Below, in pieces: positions 7,738 through 16,661 of a DNA stretch of 64,000 bases; the first letter of the stretch is position 1, and the number at the start of each line of letters is the position of its first letter. The position numbers and the translations under genes are program-made. The stretch lies in contig JAVJOW010000010.1 of assembly GCA_040216555.1 (NCBI GenBank), positions 77,024 through 141,023 of the forward strand. The letters run 5' to 3'. The notes under the pieces are model-generated. The model saw only the letters and a program-made list of their open reading frames with translations, was not told the DNA's origin and ran no database searches. The DNA comes from Arenibacter sp040216555 (lineage in GTDB: Bacteria; Bacteroidota; Bacteroidia; Flavobacteriales; Flavobacteriaceae).

Positions 7738-8817
7738 TTAATTAAGTTTTTGCGGATCCAAAACGATGTACTTCACTGTTTTTCTGTTCCATGTATATAC
7801 AATATGTACTTTCCCATCAGGAGCCTGTATCATGGTAGGATAGGAATATTCTTCCCCTTCCTTATCCGTATTTTCCCTTAAGGGTTCCAGGTCCAAAACA
7901 CGTTTCCAATTTGTGCCGTCATTGGACAGGGCCAGGCTCAATGGCACCCGATCTCCCCAATTTTTCCCGGTAGGGTTGTAAACCAACAATTGGCGCCCAT
8001 CTTTTAGGCTAACGCCATCAATGCCAGAATTGGGATTGGGTAAGGCAGTGGCGGTCATTTTGCTCCAAGTACTGCCGTAATCGGAAGACCAATTTTGTGT
8101 AACAACTTCGTTTTCAGTTCTACTCAAGAGCTGTAATTTGCCATTTCCATAATTTAGGACCACGGGTTGAATGGCGCCAAATTCCTTTCCATCATTAAGA
8201 GGCTGGGTTTTGGACCAAGTCTTTCCGTTATCAGTACTAAGTTCTAGATGTATTTTCCATCCGTCAGTGTCGTCTTCCGTGCTGGATGGAGAGAGTATTT
8301 CACCACTTGCCAATTGTATGGGCTGGTTTTTAATGGGTCCCAGAATACCTTCTGGTAGATGTATTGGCTTGGACCAAGTTTTTCCATCATCATTAGAGGT
8401 CATATACAGCCCCCACCATTCGGTAGGACTTGGACCTACCTTGTAAAATAAAAATAGCGGTTGGTCTTTGGGTTTAAATAATACCGGGTTCCAACAAGGG
8501 TATCTAGTACCATCTTCCTGCACACCGTTCACTACTTCTATAGGGGTAGACCATGAACCACTAGTATTTCGGGAAACCCAAATGCCAACATCATCATTTT
8601 TTTCTTCGGTACCACCAAACCAAGAGGCTATTACGGTCCCATTGCTTACTTCTAAAGTGGAGGCATGGCATTCAGGGGTAAGTGCATCTTCCAATTCATA
8701 AATAAATTCTTGTTCCACAATGGCAGGATGGTCCAATGGAACCACTTCCGGTAATTTTTCCATTTTTCCTTTACACGATACTACTAACAAGGTACACAAT
8801 AAAAATAAAAGTCTCAT
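7738..8817 (-). CDS. sialidase-like (BNR/Asp-box) beta-propeller lipoprotein
   Basis: A 359-residue lipoprotein: signal peptide ending in LVVSC, with Cys15 as the acylation site. Three good Asp boxes (SxDxGxTW) occur at 141-148, 194-201 and 244-251, with a degenerate one near 276, as in sialidase/BNR-type beta-propellers (BNR_2). The typical segment CHASTLEVSNG...SWFGGTEE is present. The FRIP/YRIP motif that supplies an arginine in GH33 sialidases is not visible at the N-terminus, so the sugar cut is uncertain; related propellers act on other glycans. Its stop overlaps the GH92 stop/start junction: the ATG overlaps the TGA of the upstream gene by 4 bp, so translation is probably coupled to GH92. 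Confidence 0.75.
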   Translation of the reverse strand: MRLLFLLCTLLVVSCKGKMEKLPEVVPLDHPAIVEQEFIYELEDALTPECHASTLEVSNGTVIASWFGGTEEKNDDVGIWVSRNTSGSWSTPIEVVNGVQEDGTRYPCWNPVLFKPKDQPLFLFYKVGPSPTEWWGLYMTSNDDGKTWSKPIHLPEGILGPIKNQPIQLASGEILSPSSTEDDTDGWKIHLELSTDNGKTWSKTQPLNDGKEFGAIQPVVLNYGNGKLQLLSRTENEVVTQNWSSDYGSTWSKMTATALPNPNSGIDGVSLKDGRQLLVYNPTGKNWGDRVPLSLALSNDGTNWKRVLDLEPLRENTDKEGEEYSYPTMIQAPDGKVHIVYTWNRKTVKYIVLDPQKLN

Positions 8818-11180
8818 AAGGTAGATTTAGATGATTGTTGATTACTTAAAAGGTGTGGCTCTTTGGCCATTATAAAAGTTAGTTGACCGCCATTGGCAAT
8901 TTCTTCGTGCTTTATCCAAGTGCGGCCCAAGGGCTTGCTGTTCAGCAGTATTTTTTTTACATAGATGTTATTGGGATCGTAGTTTTCCGTACCAATGTTC
9001 AATTGATGTTCGCCCATTTGTAGAACAGCATTCTTAAATAATGGTGCGCCCAGTTGATAAATGTCCGTTCCGGCAATAGGATAAAACCCAAGGGAGCTAA
9101 AAATGTACCAGGCCGACAAGGTGCCCGCATCATCATTGCCGTCTATGCCCACATAGGAATTATCGTATTTATTGTCCAGTATCCAACGGATCCATTTTTG
9201 GGTCAAATCGGGCCGTTCCACGGAATTGAAAAGATAGGCTGCATGGATATCCGGTTCATTGCCATGCCAGTAGTAGGAGCCTGGGGTCCAGGTTGCTTTT
9301 TTTGGATCGGCTTTGGCAAAAAAGTTGTTCAGTTCACTCACAAAATAATCCTTGTTCTTAAAAAGAGATACCAAGCCGTCTGTGTCATAGGGCACCGCCC
9401 ACCGCCATTGTAGGGCACTTCCTTCGGTATAATCCTTGGTATACTCATGGTCCCAATCGGTATAGGTGAGTTGCAAGGGCTTAAATTTTTCCACAAATCT
9501 TCCATCCTTATATCTAGGTTGAAAATACTGGGTATCTGGATTCCATACATTCTTATAAAATTTGGAATGTCTTTCAAAAAGGATTTGGTCTTCAGGCAGT
9601 TGTAATTCTTTGGCCAAAAGGCTTATGGAATGGTCGGCCCAGGCATATTCCAGGGTTTTGCTTACGGCTTCATCCCCAAATTCTGTTGGGCAATAGCCAT
9701 AGGTAAGGTATCCTTCAATCTCTTCCCGGCCAGCAGCGGAACTATCTTTGGGAATGGGCTCCAGGGCCACTTGTCTCATTTTTTTATAGGCAAGGTCCAC
9801 ATCAAAATTGCGTATACCCTTTAAGTAGGATTCTGCAATGACCATATCGGCAGGGGAACCCAGCATGGAATTACTATACCCGTACCCCGAGGGCCAACGA
9901 GGTAAGCTACCCCCTTGTTTTGCCATTTCCACCAAGGAGACCAACATATCCCTTTGCTCGTCCTTTGCTATTAGATTGAATAGTGGATGTACGGTGCGGA
10001 AAGTATCCCATAAGGAAAGATCCGTGTAGTAGTTGAAATCGGTAGCTTGGTGGATTTTTTTGTCGAAGCCCATGAATTCCCCATTAACATCATTAAAGAT
10101 GGTCGGCATTTGAAAACTCCTATATAAAGCACTGTAAAAGACTTTTTTATCTTCCAAGGAGCCACCATCGATTTTAATTAATGACAGTTTGCTTTCCCAT
10201 TTGTCCTTGGCCATTTGAAGTATATCGACAAAATTACGATGGCCTACTTCGGTCTCCAGGTTTAAACGGGCATTTTCAATACTTATATGTGAAATACCAA
10301 CTTTGGTATTTATATTTTCTTGGGTGAATCCGAGATAAATTTTTAGACTGTCACTTTTTTTACTAAGGCCTTTTTTGTCCAATGATTGTCCATCCCAGAT
10401 GCCATAGTCGGAAAATGGTTGGTCAAATTTTGCCACGAAGTATACCTGTATTCCACCGAATCGACTTGCAAAGCTGCCAAATGTCCTAACCGAACCTTCA
10501 ATTTCATAGTTCTTGGGGAGTATGTGGACAAACCCTTCCTTTGCTGGACGGTTTCCAGTGGTATTGGTAATATGGATAATCAAATTTTTGTTGCCTTCGT
10601 TGGGAAAGGTATATCGGTGAAGGCCGCTACGTTCTGTGGCCGTAAGTTCGGCAACAATGTCCTCTTTTTCTAATGCTACACGATAATACCCAGGAAATGC
10701 GATTTCATCGTTATGAGAAAATTTATGAGCATAATCCAATTGGAAATCAATTTTGTCACTGGGTGTAGTTGTGGGTGTAAATAGAAAATGCCCTCCGTCG
10801 GTTGCACCTGTCCCGGCCAATCGGGTATGACTAAAGCCTAATATTTTGTTGTCCCCATAGTAATACCCGGAAGTGCTAAAATTTTTGGTGTTATTGTAGA
10901 AAGACATGGTTTCGGGACTTAGGCGGACCATACCAAAGGGAAGGGTGGCGCCCGGAAAGTTAAATCCACAAACCCAATACGGAAAGCCTCCCGTTCCTAT
11001 AAAGGTGTTAACAAATTTCCCTAATTCTCCTGGGCTTACGTTTTCTGTTTGATTCTTTGGAGTTGCCTTTACAATACTATTGTATTTAAAGCTAGCTATA
11101 AAAATAGCAAGAAGCACTAGGCCTATGACCATTCCAATGGCATAGGCAGTGATTTTCGCTAGTCTTTTGAGCAACTTCAT
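8814..11180 (-). CDS. GH92 alpha-mannosidase, membrane-anchored
   Basis: A 788-residue enzyme with an N-terminal membrane helix (about 11-31). The GH92 start signature is present as FVNTFIGTGG followed by FPGATLPFGMVRLSPET. Further hallmarks are YTEGSALQW with the likely acid Glu586, GNEPDIHAAYLFN, and GNDDAGTLSAWYIFSSLGFYP with Asp683/Asp684 as the expected base pair. GH92 enzymes are calcium-dependent exo-alpha-mannosidases that trim N-glycans and other mannosides. The length matches the family. It sits between lipoprotein esterases (16 bp upstream) and the sialidase-like gene (4-bp overlap), inside the same run. It probably acts in the periplasm on oligosaccharides imported through a SusCD pair. 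Confidence 0.93.
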   Translation of the reverse strand: MKLLKRLAKITAYAIGMVIGLVLLAIFIASFKYNSIVKATPKNQTENVSPGELGKFVNTFIGTGGFPYWVCGFNFPGATLPFGMVRLSPETMSFYNNTKNFSTSGYYYGDNKILGFSHTRLAGTGATDGGHFLFTPTTTPSDKIDFQLDYAHKFSHNDEIAFPGYYRVALEKEDIVAELTATERSGLHRYTFPNEGNKNLIIHITNTTGNRPAKEGFVHILPKNYEIEGSVRTFGSFASRFGGIQVYFVAKFDQPFSDYGIWDGQSLDKKGLSKKSDSLKIYLGFTQENINTKVGISHISIENARLNLETEVGHRNFVDILQMAKDKWESKLSLIKIDGGSLEDKKVFYSALYRSFQMPTIFNDVNGEFMGFDKKIHQATDFNYYTDLSLWDTFRTVHPLFNLIAKDEQRDMLVSLVEMAKQGGSLPRWPSGYGYSNSMLGSPADMVIAESYLKGIRNFDVDLAYKKMRQVALEPIPKDSSAAGREEIEGYLTYGYCPTEFGDEAVSKTLEYAWADHSISLLAKELQLPEDQILFERHSKFYKNVWNPDTQYFQPRYKDGRFVEKFKPLQLTYTDWDHEYTKDYTEGSALQWRWAVPYDTDGLVSLFKNKDYFVSELNNFFAKADPKKATWTPGSYYWHGNEPDIHAAYLFNSVERPDLTQKWIRWILDNKYDNSYVGIDGNDDAGTLSAWYIFSSLGFYPIAGTDIYQLGAPLFKNAVLQMGEHQLNIGTENYDPNNIYVKKILLNSKPLGRTWIKHEEIANGGQLTFIMAKEPHLLSNQQSSKSTL

Positions 11181-11196
11181 TGGGATTCCTAATATT

Positions 11197-12153
11197 TTAG
11201 TTTAATGGGATGTGCTTTTCAAAAAATCGATCCATATGGTATTGGCAATAAGCATTCACTTTTACCGAGGCATCCATAGTATGTGGCCACCCTTTTAGTT
11301 TGTGGTAATACGAAATGGCACCGGCCTTTTGTAGCGTAGCATGCAATATATCAGATTGTTCATAGGGAACCAACTCGTCCAAAGTACCTTGAAATGTAAG
11401 GGTTGGGGGCACGTTGTTGGAGATTAAAAACAAGGGGGAGGCTTTTTTATACATTTCTGGAGCCTCTTCATAGGATTTACCTATCAGATATTGAACCGAG
11501 GATGCTTTGATGGCCGTTTCATCGGTAAGGTTGGAAGGGCCGTAAAAATTTACAATAGCCTGTACATTTGCAGATACCCCGTTTGTATCCACATCATCCG
11601 GCGTATTGGAATAGGCGTTCATCATGGCTAAATGGCCACCTGCGGATCCGCCGACCATGGCAACTTTAGTGGCATCTATATGATAATTGGCAGCATTAAG
11701 TTTAAGCCATCTTACAGCGTCTTCCACATCATGGAGCTGGGCAGGATATTTTGCGACATCTGTTAATCTATATTGAATAGTAGCTGTAACATAGCCTTTT
11801 TTCGCGAAACTGGCTAGATACAACAAGTAATCGTGTTTGTTTCCTTTTTTCCATGCACCACCATGAATGAAAATTATTAGAGGCGCATCTTTTTTTATAT
11901 CCTTGGAATGGTAAATGTCCAATTTAAGCTGGATAGAGTCCACGGTTTTGTAGACAACATCTTTGTATTCCTTTATGTCCTCTGGAATGGGGAAGTCGGT
12001 TTCTATTATTTTTAAGGCCCCGGTTGCATAGGCAATCTTTAAAGTAGTATTGTTGGAGTATCCCTTTGGGGGGACAGACACATCATATGGTTTGGCCTTA
12101 CAGCCCAGCAATAAGGTTAATGCAATTATGGGAATGAAAATATTTCTAATCAT
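11197..12153 (-). CDS. alpha/beta-hydrolase lipoprotein (esterase), paralogue 1
   Basis: The start at 12153 is chosen because it gives a clean lipoprotein signal (MIRNIFIPIIALTLLLGC); the longer open frame would add 29 residues that lie inside the upstream gene. The 318-residue product has the HGGAWKKG oxyanion motif, nucleophile elbow GGSAGGHLAM, acid in TLDELVPYEQS and the catalytic His in GWPHTMD, typical of the carboxylesterase/BD-FAE type. Likely function is removal of acetyl, feruloyl or fatty acyl esters from an imported glycan or lipid. The ATG overlaps the TGA of its paralogue by 4 bp. Confidence 0.88.
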   Translation of the reverse strand: MIRNIFIPIIALTLLLGCKAKPYDVSVPPKGYSNNTTLKIAYATGALKIIETDFPIPEDIKEYKDVVYKTVDSIQLKLDIYHSKDIKKDAPLIIFIHGGAWKKGNKHDYLLYLASFAKKGYVTATIQYRLTDVAKYPAQLHDVEDAVRWLKLNAANYHIDATKVAMVGGSAGGHLAMMNAYSNTPDDVDTNGVSANVQAIVNFYGPSNLTDETAIKASSVQYLIGKSYEEAPEMYKKASPLFLISNNVPPTLTFQGTLDELVPYEQSDILHATLQKAGAISYYHKLKGWPHTMDASVKVNAYCQYHMDRFFEKHIPLN

Positions 12154-13103
12154 AGTTTTAAATGTTTTTCCAAGAATATATCTGTATGATATTGGATATA
12201 GGAGAACACCTTTGCAGAAAGGTCCATAGCATGTGGCCAACCCTTTAATTCGTGATAGTAACTGGGAACCCTATAAGTTTGCAATGTTTCATGAAGTTTT
12301 TTGGACTGGCCATAAGGGACCAGTTCATCCAAAGTGCCATGAAAGGAAATTGTTGGTGGGGAGTCTTTATTTACATATAAAATGGGTGAAGCCTGTTTGT
12401 ACATTTCCGGGGCTTCCTCATATGTCTTTCCAAATAATCGATGTACCCTTTTTTCCTTTTTTGCAATTTCGGTTGTTAAATCCGAAGGCCCATAAATATT
12501 TATTACGGCCTGCACATTGGTAGGTATACCATTGCTGTCCACTGTATTGGAAGAATGGGTATAGGCGTACTGCATGGCCAAATGTGCCCCTGCAGAACCA
12601 CCAGCGATGGCGACCTTATTTACATTGATGTTGTAATCCTTTGCATGGAATTTTAACCATTTTACGGCGTCCTCAACATCCAAGATTTGCGCAGGGTACT
12701 TGGCCGCGCCGCTTAATCTGTATTGTATGGTCGCTGTTATATACCCCTTCTGTGCATAGCTGATCAAATAGTGTAACACATTGCTTTTCTTTCCTTTTTC
12801 CCAAGCCCCACCATGTATAAAAATGATAAGGGGAGCATCTTTTTTTAAGGCTTTAGGTTCATAGATGTCCAGCTTTAATGAAGTGCTATCTATGGTTTTA
12901 TAAACCAGATTCTTGTGTTCTTGGATACTTTCCGGTATTGCTACCTTGGTTATAGTGGGCTCAATGGCACCTAGCGCATATGCTATTTTGAGACTGATGT
13001 TATTTGCAAAGCCTTTGGGCGGCAGGGAAGGATCGTATTGATCGGGCTTGCAGCCAACCACCAATAGAAACATCCAAATGACAAATACTATTCTCATGAC
13101 CAT
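12150..13103 (-). CDS. alpha/beta-hydrolase lipoprotein (esterase), paralogue 2
   Basis: A 317-residue lipoprotein with signal peptide ending LLVVGC. It shares the whole layout of the neighbouring gene: KPDQYDPSLPPKGF after the cysteine, HGGAWEKG, the GGSAGAHLAM nucleophile elbow, TLDELVPYGQS and GWPHAMD. The two are clearly a tandem duplication that has diverged. Probable carboxylesterase of the BD-FAE/Aes kind, active at the inner or outer membrane. It is 12 bp after the MFS transporter gene, so they are likely one transcript. Two near-adjacent ATGs (13103 and 13097) could both serve as the start. Confidence 0.88.
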   Translation of the reverse strand: MVMRIVFVIWMFLLVVGCKPDQYDPSLPPKGFANNISLKIAYALGAIEPTITKVAIPESIQEHKNLVYKTIDSTSLKLDIYEPKALKKDAPLIIFIHGGAWEKGKKSNVLHYLISYAQKGYITATIQYRLSGAAKYPAQILDVEDAVKWLKFHAKDYNINVNKVAIAGGSAGAHLAMQYAYTHSSNTVDSNGIPTNVQAVINIYGPSDLTTEIAKKEKRVHRLFGKTYEEAPEMYKQASPILYVNKDSPPTISFHGTLDELVPYGQSKKLHETLQTYRVPSYYHELKGWPHAMDLSAKVFSYIQYHTDIFLEKHLKL

Positions 13104-13115
13104 AATTTATTATCC

Positions 13116-14396
13116 TTAAGGTTCAGATTTTTTATTATTGATGAAAAATTCTTTAAGTTTTATTGTTTTGTTATTTACTAAGGGGCTTGCCCAAAATCCG
13201 ATACTAAAAATAAAACCAAGTGTGATATACAAAAAGAACATGCCACCTTTTAGTCCAACCAAATCACCTAAAGCCCCAATTATAAGGGGGACAATGGCCC
13301 CACCTACAATTCCGGAACACAATATACCCGACAGGGCTCCATGGTTTTCCTTAACAGAGTTCAACGCTAGGGAAAAAATAACGGACCACATTATAGAGGC
13401 AAAAAAACCTACCAGGGGGAACGCTAAAACCGCTATATGGGCAGGGCCAAAAAGTGCAGCTGACAAACTTAGAATGGCAGCTCCAGAAAATATTTTAAGT
13501 ACCAATTTGCTATCCATAAATTTTAGTAGTAGTAATCCTAAGATACAGCCAACCGTCAGTAATCCCCAAAACAAGGATATGGCATTGGCTCCCTCTATTC
13601 TGGGGTCCATGCTATGATATTCCGATAAAAATTGTGACATCCAATTGGCGACACCCTGTTCTGTGCCAACATAGGCGAACAAGCCCATAAAGAATAGGAT
13701 TACTTTTTTGTTTTTTAACAAACCTTTGTTTGTGGACCAGTTGCCCGCTTTTTCCTCATTATTTCTTTCAACCTTAGGTAATTTTATGGAATAAATGAGG
13801 ATGATCATAATCAGCGAGATGATCGCGAATATCCAGTAAAGTGAAACCCAAGGCAAATTTCCGGGTACTATATTGTGAAAAATGTTGATGATAAAATTGG
13901 TATTGTCAGGACCAGGGTAGTTTTCCAAGTTAAGCACGAGATAGGTGAAAAGGAACGGGCTAATAAAAGAGGCCATTCCAAATGCCAATTGGCCCATAAC
14001 GGAATTAAAGGCAAAATGTTCCTCACCCCCTGCCACCCTTAATAAAGGATTTATGGCCACTTGCAACATGGCCATTCCCGAACCAATTAAAAACAGGGAT
14101 ATTAAGGCCATGGAAAAATTGGGAAAAATGGAAAATAAAACGGCTCCCAAAAAAGATACCATAAATGCGGCCAGGATTACCTGTTTTTCTCCGTAACGCT
14201 CAACAGCAATGCCCGAGGGTATGGAAAATATCCCATAAGCAACAAAAAAGGCGAATGGCAACAGGGCGGCCATGGTTAAGCTAACCTTGAAATCCGAGAT
14301 GATATCGGGGATCAAGGGGCCTAGAATATTGGTAAGAAAGGAAATGACAAAAAAGATGAATAAAATAAGGGCAACAATAAACTGATTTTTTCCCAT
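13116..14396 (-). CDS. sugar MFS transporter (FucP/glucose-galactose type)
   Basis: A 426-residue inner-membrane protein with about 12 predicted helices. It has the FucP/GluP-type features: a first helix followed by TNILGPLIPDI, a second-loop segment GIFSIPSGIAVERYGEKQ, and GSGMAMLQVAINPLLR, where an asparagine-proline pair in helix 4 is typical of sugar MFS proteins. It should import a monosaccharide by proton symport. Its place between a BASS-family symporter (16 bp upstream) and esterase genes suggests it brings in the sugar released by the enzymes of this run. The sugar cannot be read from sequence. Confidence 0.85.
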   Translation of the reverse strand: MGKNQFIVALILFIFFVISFLTNILGPLIPDIISDFKVSLTMAALLPFAFFVAYGIFSIPSGIAVERYGEKQVILAAFMVSFLGAVLFSIFPNFSMALISLFLIGSGMAMLQVAINPLLRVAGGEEHFAFNSVMGQLAFGMASFISPFLFTYLVLNLENYPGPDNTNFIINIFHNIVPGNLPWVSLYWIFAIISLIMIILIYSIKLPKVERNNEEKAGNWSTNKGLLKNKKVILFFMGLFAYVGTEQGVANWMSQFLSEYHSMDPRIEGANAISLFWGLLTVGCILGLLLLKFMDSKLVLKIFSGAAILSLSAALFGPAHIAVLAFPLVGFFASIMWSVIFSLALNSVKENHGALSGILCSGIVGGAIVPLIIGALGDLVGLKGGMFFLYITLGFIFSIGFWASPLVNNKTIKLKEFFINNKKSEP

Positions 14397-14412
14397 CTTA
14401 TGTTTGTCAGGT

Positions 14413-15303
14413 TTAATTGGAAGTGTCTTTTTCCAGGCTTAATTCATCTTTTACCCCAAGTGGTTTCCTGATAAAAATAATTACCGTTGCCGTAATGAAC
14501 ATTAACAGGCCATAAATGGCGGGCACAATAGAGTATTCAGCATTGTTCAAGGCAATGGTAGCCAATGTTATGGCCAAGGTTCCATTTTGGATTCCCGTTT
14601 CAATGGAAATGCTTATGGCCTGTGGTCTTGTTAGTTTAAAAAGTACTGCCATTAAAAATCCTATGGTCATGGTACTCACATTGAGCAGTATGGCCGGTAG
14701 CCCTGCCTCACTTAAGTAGCTCATAAAAACATCCTTGACGCTAATGGTCACCCCAATGATTACCAATACAAATATAATGGCAGAAGCTATTTTCACAGGT
14801 TTCTCCATCTTGTTCGCAAAGGCTTCAAATTTATTTTTTATTAGCATGCCAATTCCTACGGGTATGATAACTATTACCAACAATTGTTTTATCATGGTTA
14901 TGGCATCGACCGAAATGGCCATACTTTCATTGGAAAATTCTTCCATTGCAAATTGCACAATGAATGGGATGGTTAAAATGGAAATTATACTGGATACGGC
15001 TGTTAAGGAGACGGACAAGGCCAAATCGCCTTTGGCCAAATAAGTAAGCATGTTGGAGGTTGGTCCTCCAGGGCAGGCTGCCAATAACATAATGCCAATA
15101 GCGGTGGTGGGCGACAAATTTAGGGAAATGGCAATGAAATATCCTATGATTGGTAACAACAACATCTGGCAGATAAGCCCTATGATCATGGCCTTTGGAT
15201 AACTAACAACCCTCTTAAAATCGGAAAGGGTCAATGATAGGCCCATCCCGAACATAATAATGATCAATGAAATGGCAAGGATAATTCCAGAGGTAGAATT
15301 CAT
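14413..15303 (-). CDS. bile acid:sodium symporter (BASS) family transporter
   Basis: A 296-residue inner-membrane protein with about nine or ten helices and the BASS hallmark region LLAACPGGPTSNMLTYLAKGDLALSVSLT, where the cysteine-proline-glycine-glycine break in a crossover helix is clear. A second crossover matches SIETGIQNGTLA. Family members import bile acids, pantoate, pyruvate or other organic acids with sodium. As first gene of the run ending at 4753, it may import an acidic breakdown product such as a sugar acid or fatty-acid-derived compound; that is inference. A 310-bp gap with a terminator separates it from the upstream run. Confidence 0.85.
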   Translation of the reverse strand: MNSTSGIILAISLIIIMFGMGLSLTLSDFKRVVSYPKAMIIGLICQMLLLPIIGYFIAISLNLSPTTAIGIMLLAACPGGPTSNMLTYLAKGDLALSVSLTAVSSIISILTIPFIVQFAMEEFSNESMAISVDAITMIKQLLVIVIIPVGIGMLIKNKFEAFANKMEKPVKIASAIIFVLVIIGVTISVKDVFMSYLSEAGLPAILLNVSTMTIGFLMAVLFKLTRPQAISISIETGIQNGTLAITLATIALNNAEYSIVPAIYGLLMFITATVIIFIRKPLGVKDELSLEKDTSN

Positions 15304-15613
15304 GACAAATAGGTTTTAAAATAAATCCTTATTATTTTCCCAAAAACTGGGAGATACACAAATAAAACTTTTTAAAAATTATTTTCCTTATTAAATTTTA
15401 TTGGATTTGCATTATAATTTACCAAAAAATCATATATCTGTTAATTTTTATGTTAAAAGAGTTAGGATATTTTAGATTTTTGGTTTGATTTTGTTTCATA
15501 TTAAAAAGAAAAGACCGACAAGGTCTGTTTGCCTTTGCCGGTCTTAAAATTGGCCTGTTCCCAAGCAAATATTTCCTATTCTCCCATATCGGTGGATATC
15601 CTAATATGAGTGT
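15304..15613. other. 310-bp spacer between two minus-strand gene runs
   Basis: AT-rich spacer with no convincing ORF. It holds the terminator of the upstream run (15503-15545) and should hold the promoter of the run that starts at 15303. A short TCCC/GGGA hairpin lies near 15338-15354. No clear TAnnTTTG box was found on the minus strand, so the promoter is not placed. Confidence 0.6.
15503..15545 (-). terminator. intrinsic terminator after the ChbG gene
   Basis: AAGACCG at 15511-15517 pairs with CGGTCTT at 15539-15545; on the minus strand the stem is followed by a T-rich run (TTCTTTTTAA, about 15501-15510). The loop is long (about 21 bases) and may fold further. Lies about 70 bp after the stop of the deacetylase gene, so it likely ends the 20270-15614 transcript. 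Confidence 0.65.
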
Positions 15614-16642
15614 TTATTTCATGGCGTTGAAGCGGGTCATGATTTCTTTCCAATTGGTAAAAATTATTCCCTCCTCTTTAAAGTAATTGATAAGATCGGG
15701 ATCGGCAAAAATTTGTGATTCCCAAACCCTTTGTTGCCATGATCCCGTAATGCCCCTTAGGTTATCGGTTTCTACAGAAGGGTGAAAAATGATTTCAGTA
15801 AGTCCAGGTTGAAGGGATTTTATCAATGACTTGAAACTTTCCACTTTTTCTTCATAGGAATCCGCCTTTGGTGCACTGCTAAAAAAGTCCAATTTGGGCA
15901 AAGTGTATTCTTCCGACATTTTAACTACCGAATCATCCATGGGATAACCTTGTGACCTAAATTCCGCCAATACTGCTGGTACCGATATATCAATAATATT
16001 TGCTGGAATACCGTATTCCTGGGCCACTTTCATGTAGACCTTTACATAACTGGGGTCACCGAACAGGGTGCCCATGTGGGTATCTATGTGGTCTGGTCTA
16101 TAGCCCCAGGCAATAGATTGTTCAATTTGAGCCCGTATTTCTTTTTCCACTTCCTCGGCCGAAGCATGTTGTACTACTTCCGGAACGCTCCTCCATAGTT
16201 TGTCTTCCGGATCCAATAGTCCAGGGACTTCCGCATCTGGGGTAATTGGGCCCCAACGATGCTTTTTCCATTCACTGGTAAGTGTAAGGTGCAGACCAAC
16301 ATCCATAGCAGGGTTTTCCTTGGCCCAATTGATGAATTCTTCGGCGTTGGGACAGGGTATCATCACGGCGGCGGATTGTATTTCCCCCTTGGTCAATTGA
16401 TCCTTGGCAGCAATGTTCGCCTCTGGACACATCCCAATGTCATCTGCGTGCAGCATAATTACCTTTTTTCCGGCAGGCCATCCTAATTTTTCGGCCCAAG
16501 TTGTTGCTACTGCCGATGATTTTTGTTCCGTGGTGTCTGAATTGATGGCTTCATCAGTATTTTTTTTCTTTTCCCCGCATCCACTTAAGAAGAGAGACAT
16601 GGAAAAGCTTAGTGATAAGGCAAATAGATATGAATTTTTCAT
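15614..16642 (-). CDS. ChbG/YdjC-family polysaccharide deacetylase lipoprotein
   Basis: The start at 16642 is chosen because it gives a lipoprotein signal (MKNSYLFALSLSF...LSGC); the open frame continues 31 codons upstream into the next gene. The 342-residue product has the YdjC metal motifs: HADDIGM, GLHLTLT and HIDTHMGTLF, plus a final FHPSVE histidine. ChbG-type enzymes remove N-acetyl groups from chito-oligosaccharides, and relatives act on other N-acetylated sugars. As an exported lipoprotein it would deacetylate an imported oligosaccharide, fitting a substrate with amino sugars. Last gene of the run from 20270, 19 bp after the alpha/beta hydrolase. Confidence 0.88.
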   Translation of the reverse strand: MKNSYLFALSLSFSMSLFLSGCGEKKKNTDEAINSDTTEQKSSAVATTWAEKLGWPAGKKVIMLHADDIGMCPEANIAAKDQLTKGEIQSAAVMIPCPNAEEFINWAKENPAMDVGLHLTLTSEWKKHRWGPITPDAEVPGLLDPEDKLWRSVPEVVQHASAEEVEKEIRAQIEQSIAWGYRPDHIDTHMGTLFGDPSYVKVYMKVAQEYGIPANIIDISVPAVLAEFRSQGYPMDDSVVKMSEEYTLPKLDFFSSAPKADSYEEKVESFKSLIKSLQPGLTEIIFHPSVETDNLRGITGSWQQRVWESQIFADPDLINYFKEEGIIFTNWKEIMTRFNAMK

Positions 16643-16661
16643 TTTTTTTTGATGTTTTAAT

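Noticed and set aside
9054..9413. 119-codon plus-strand frame in the GH92 gene
   Set aside because: Antisense to the strongest conserved part of GH92; no family match.
13138..13617. Plus-strand frame of 159 codons opposite the MFS transporter gene
   Set aside because: Lies wholly antisense to a gene with strong family features, shows no motif and no promoter.
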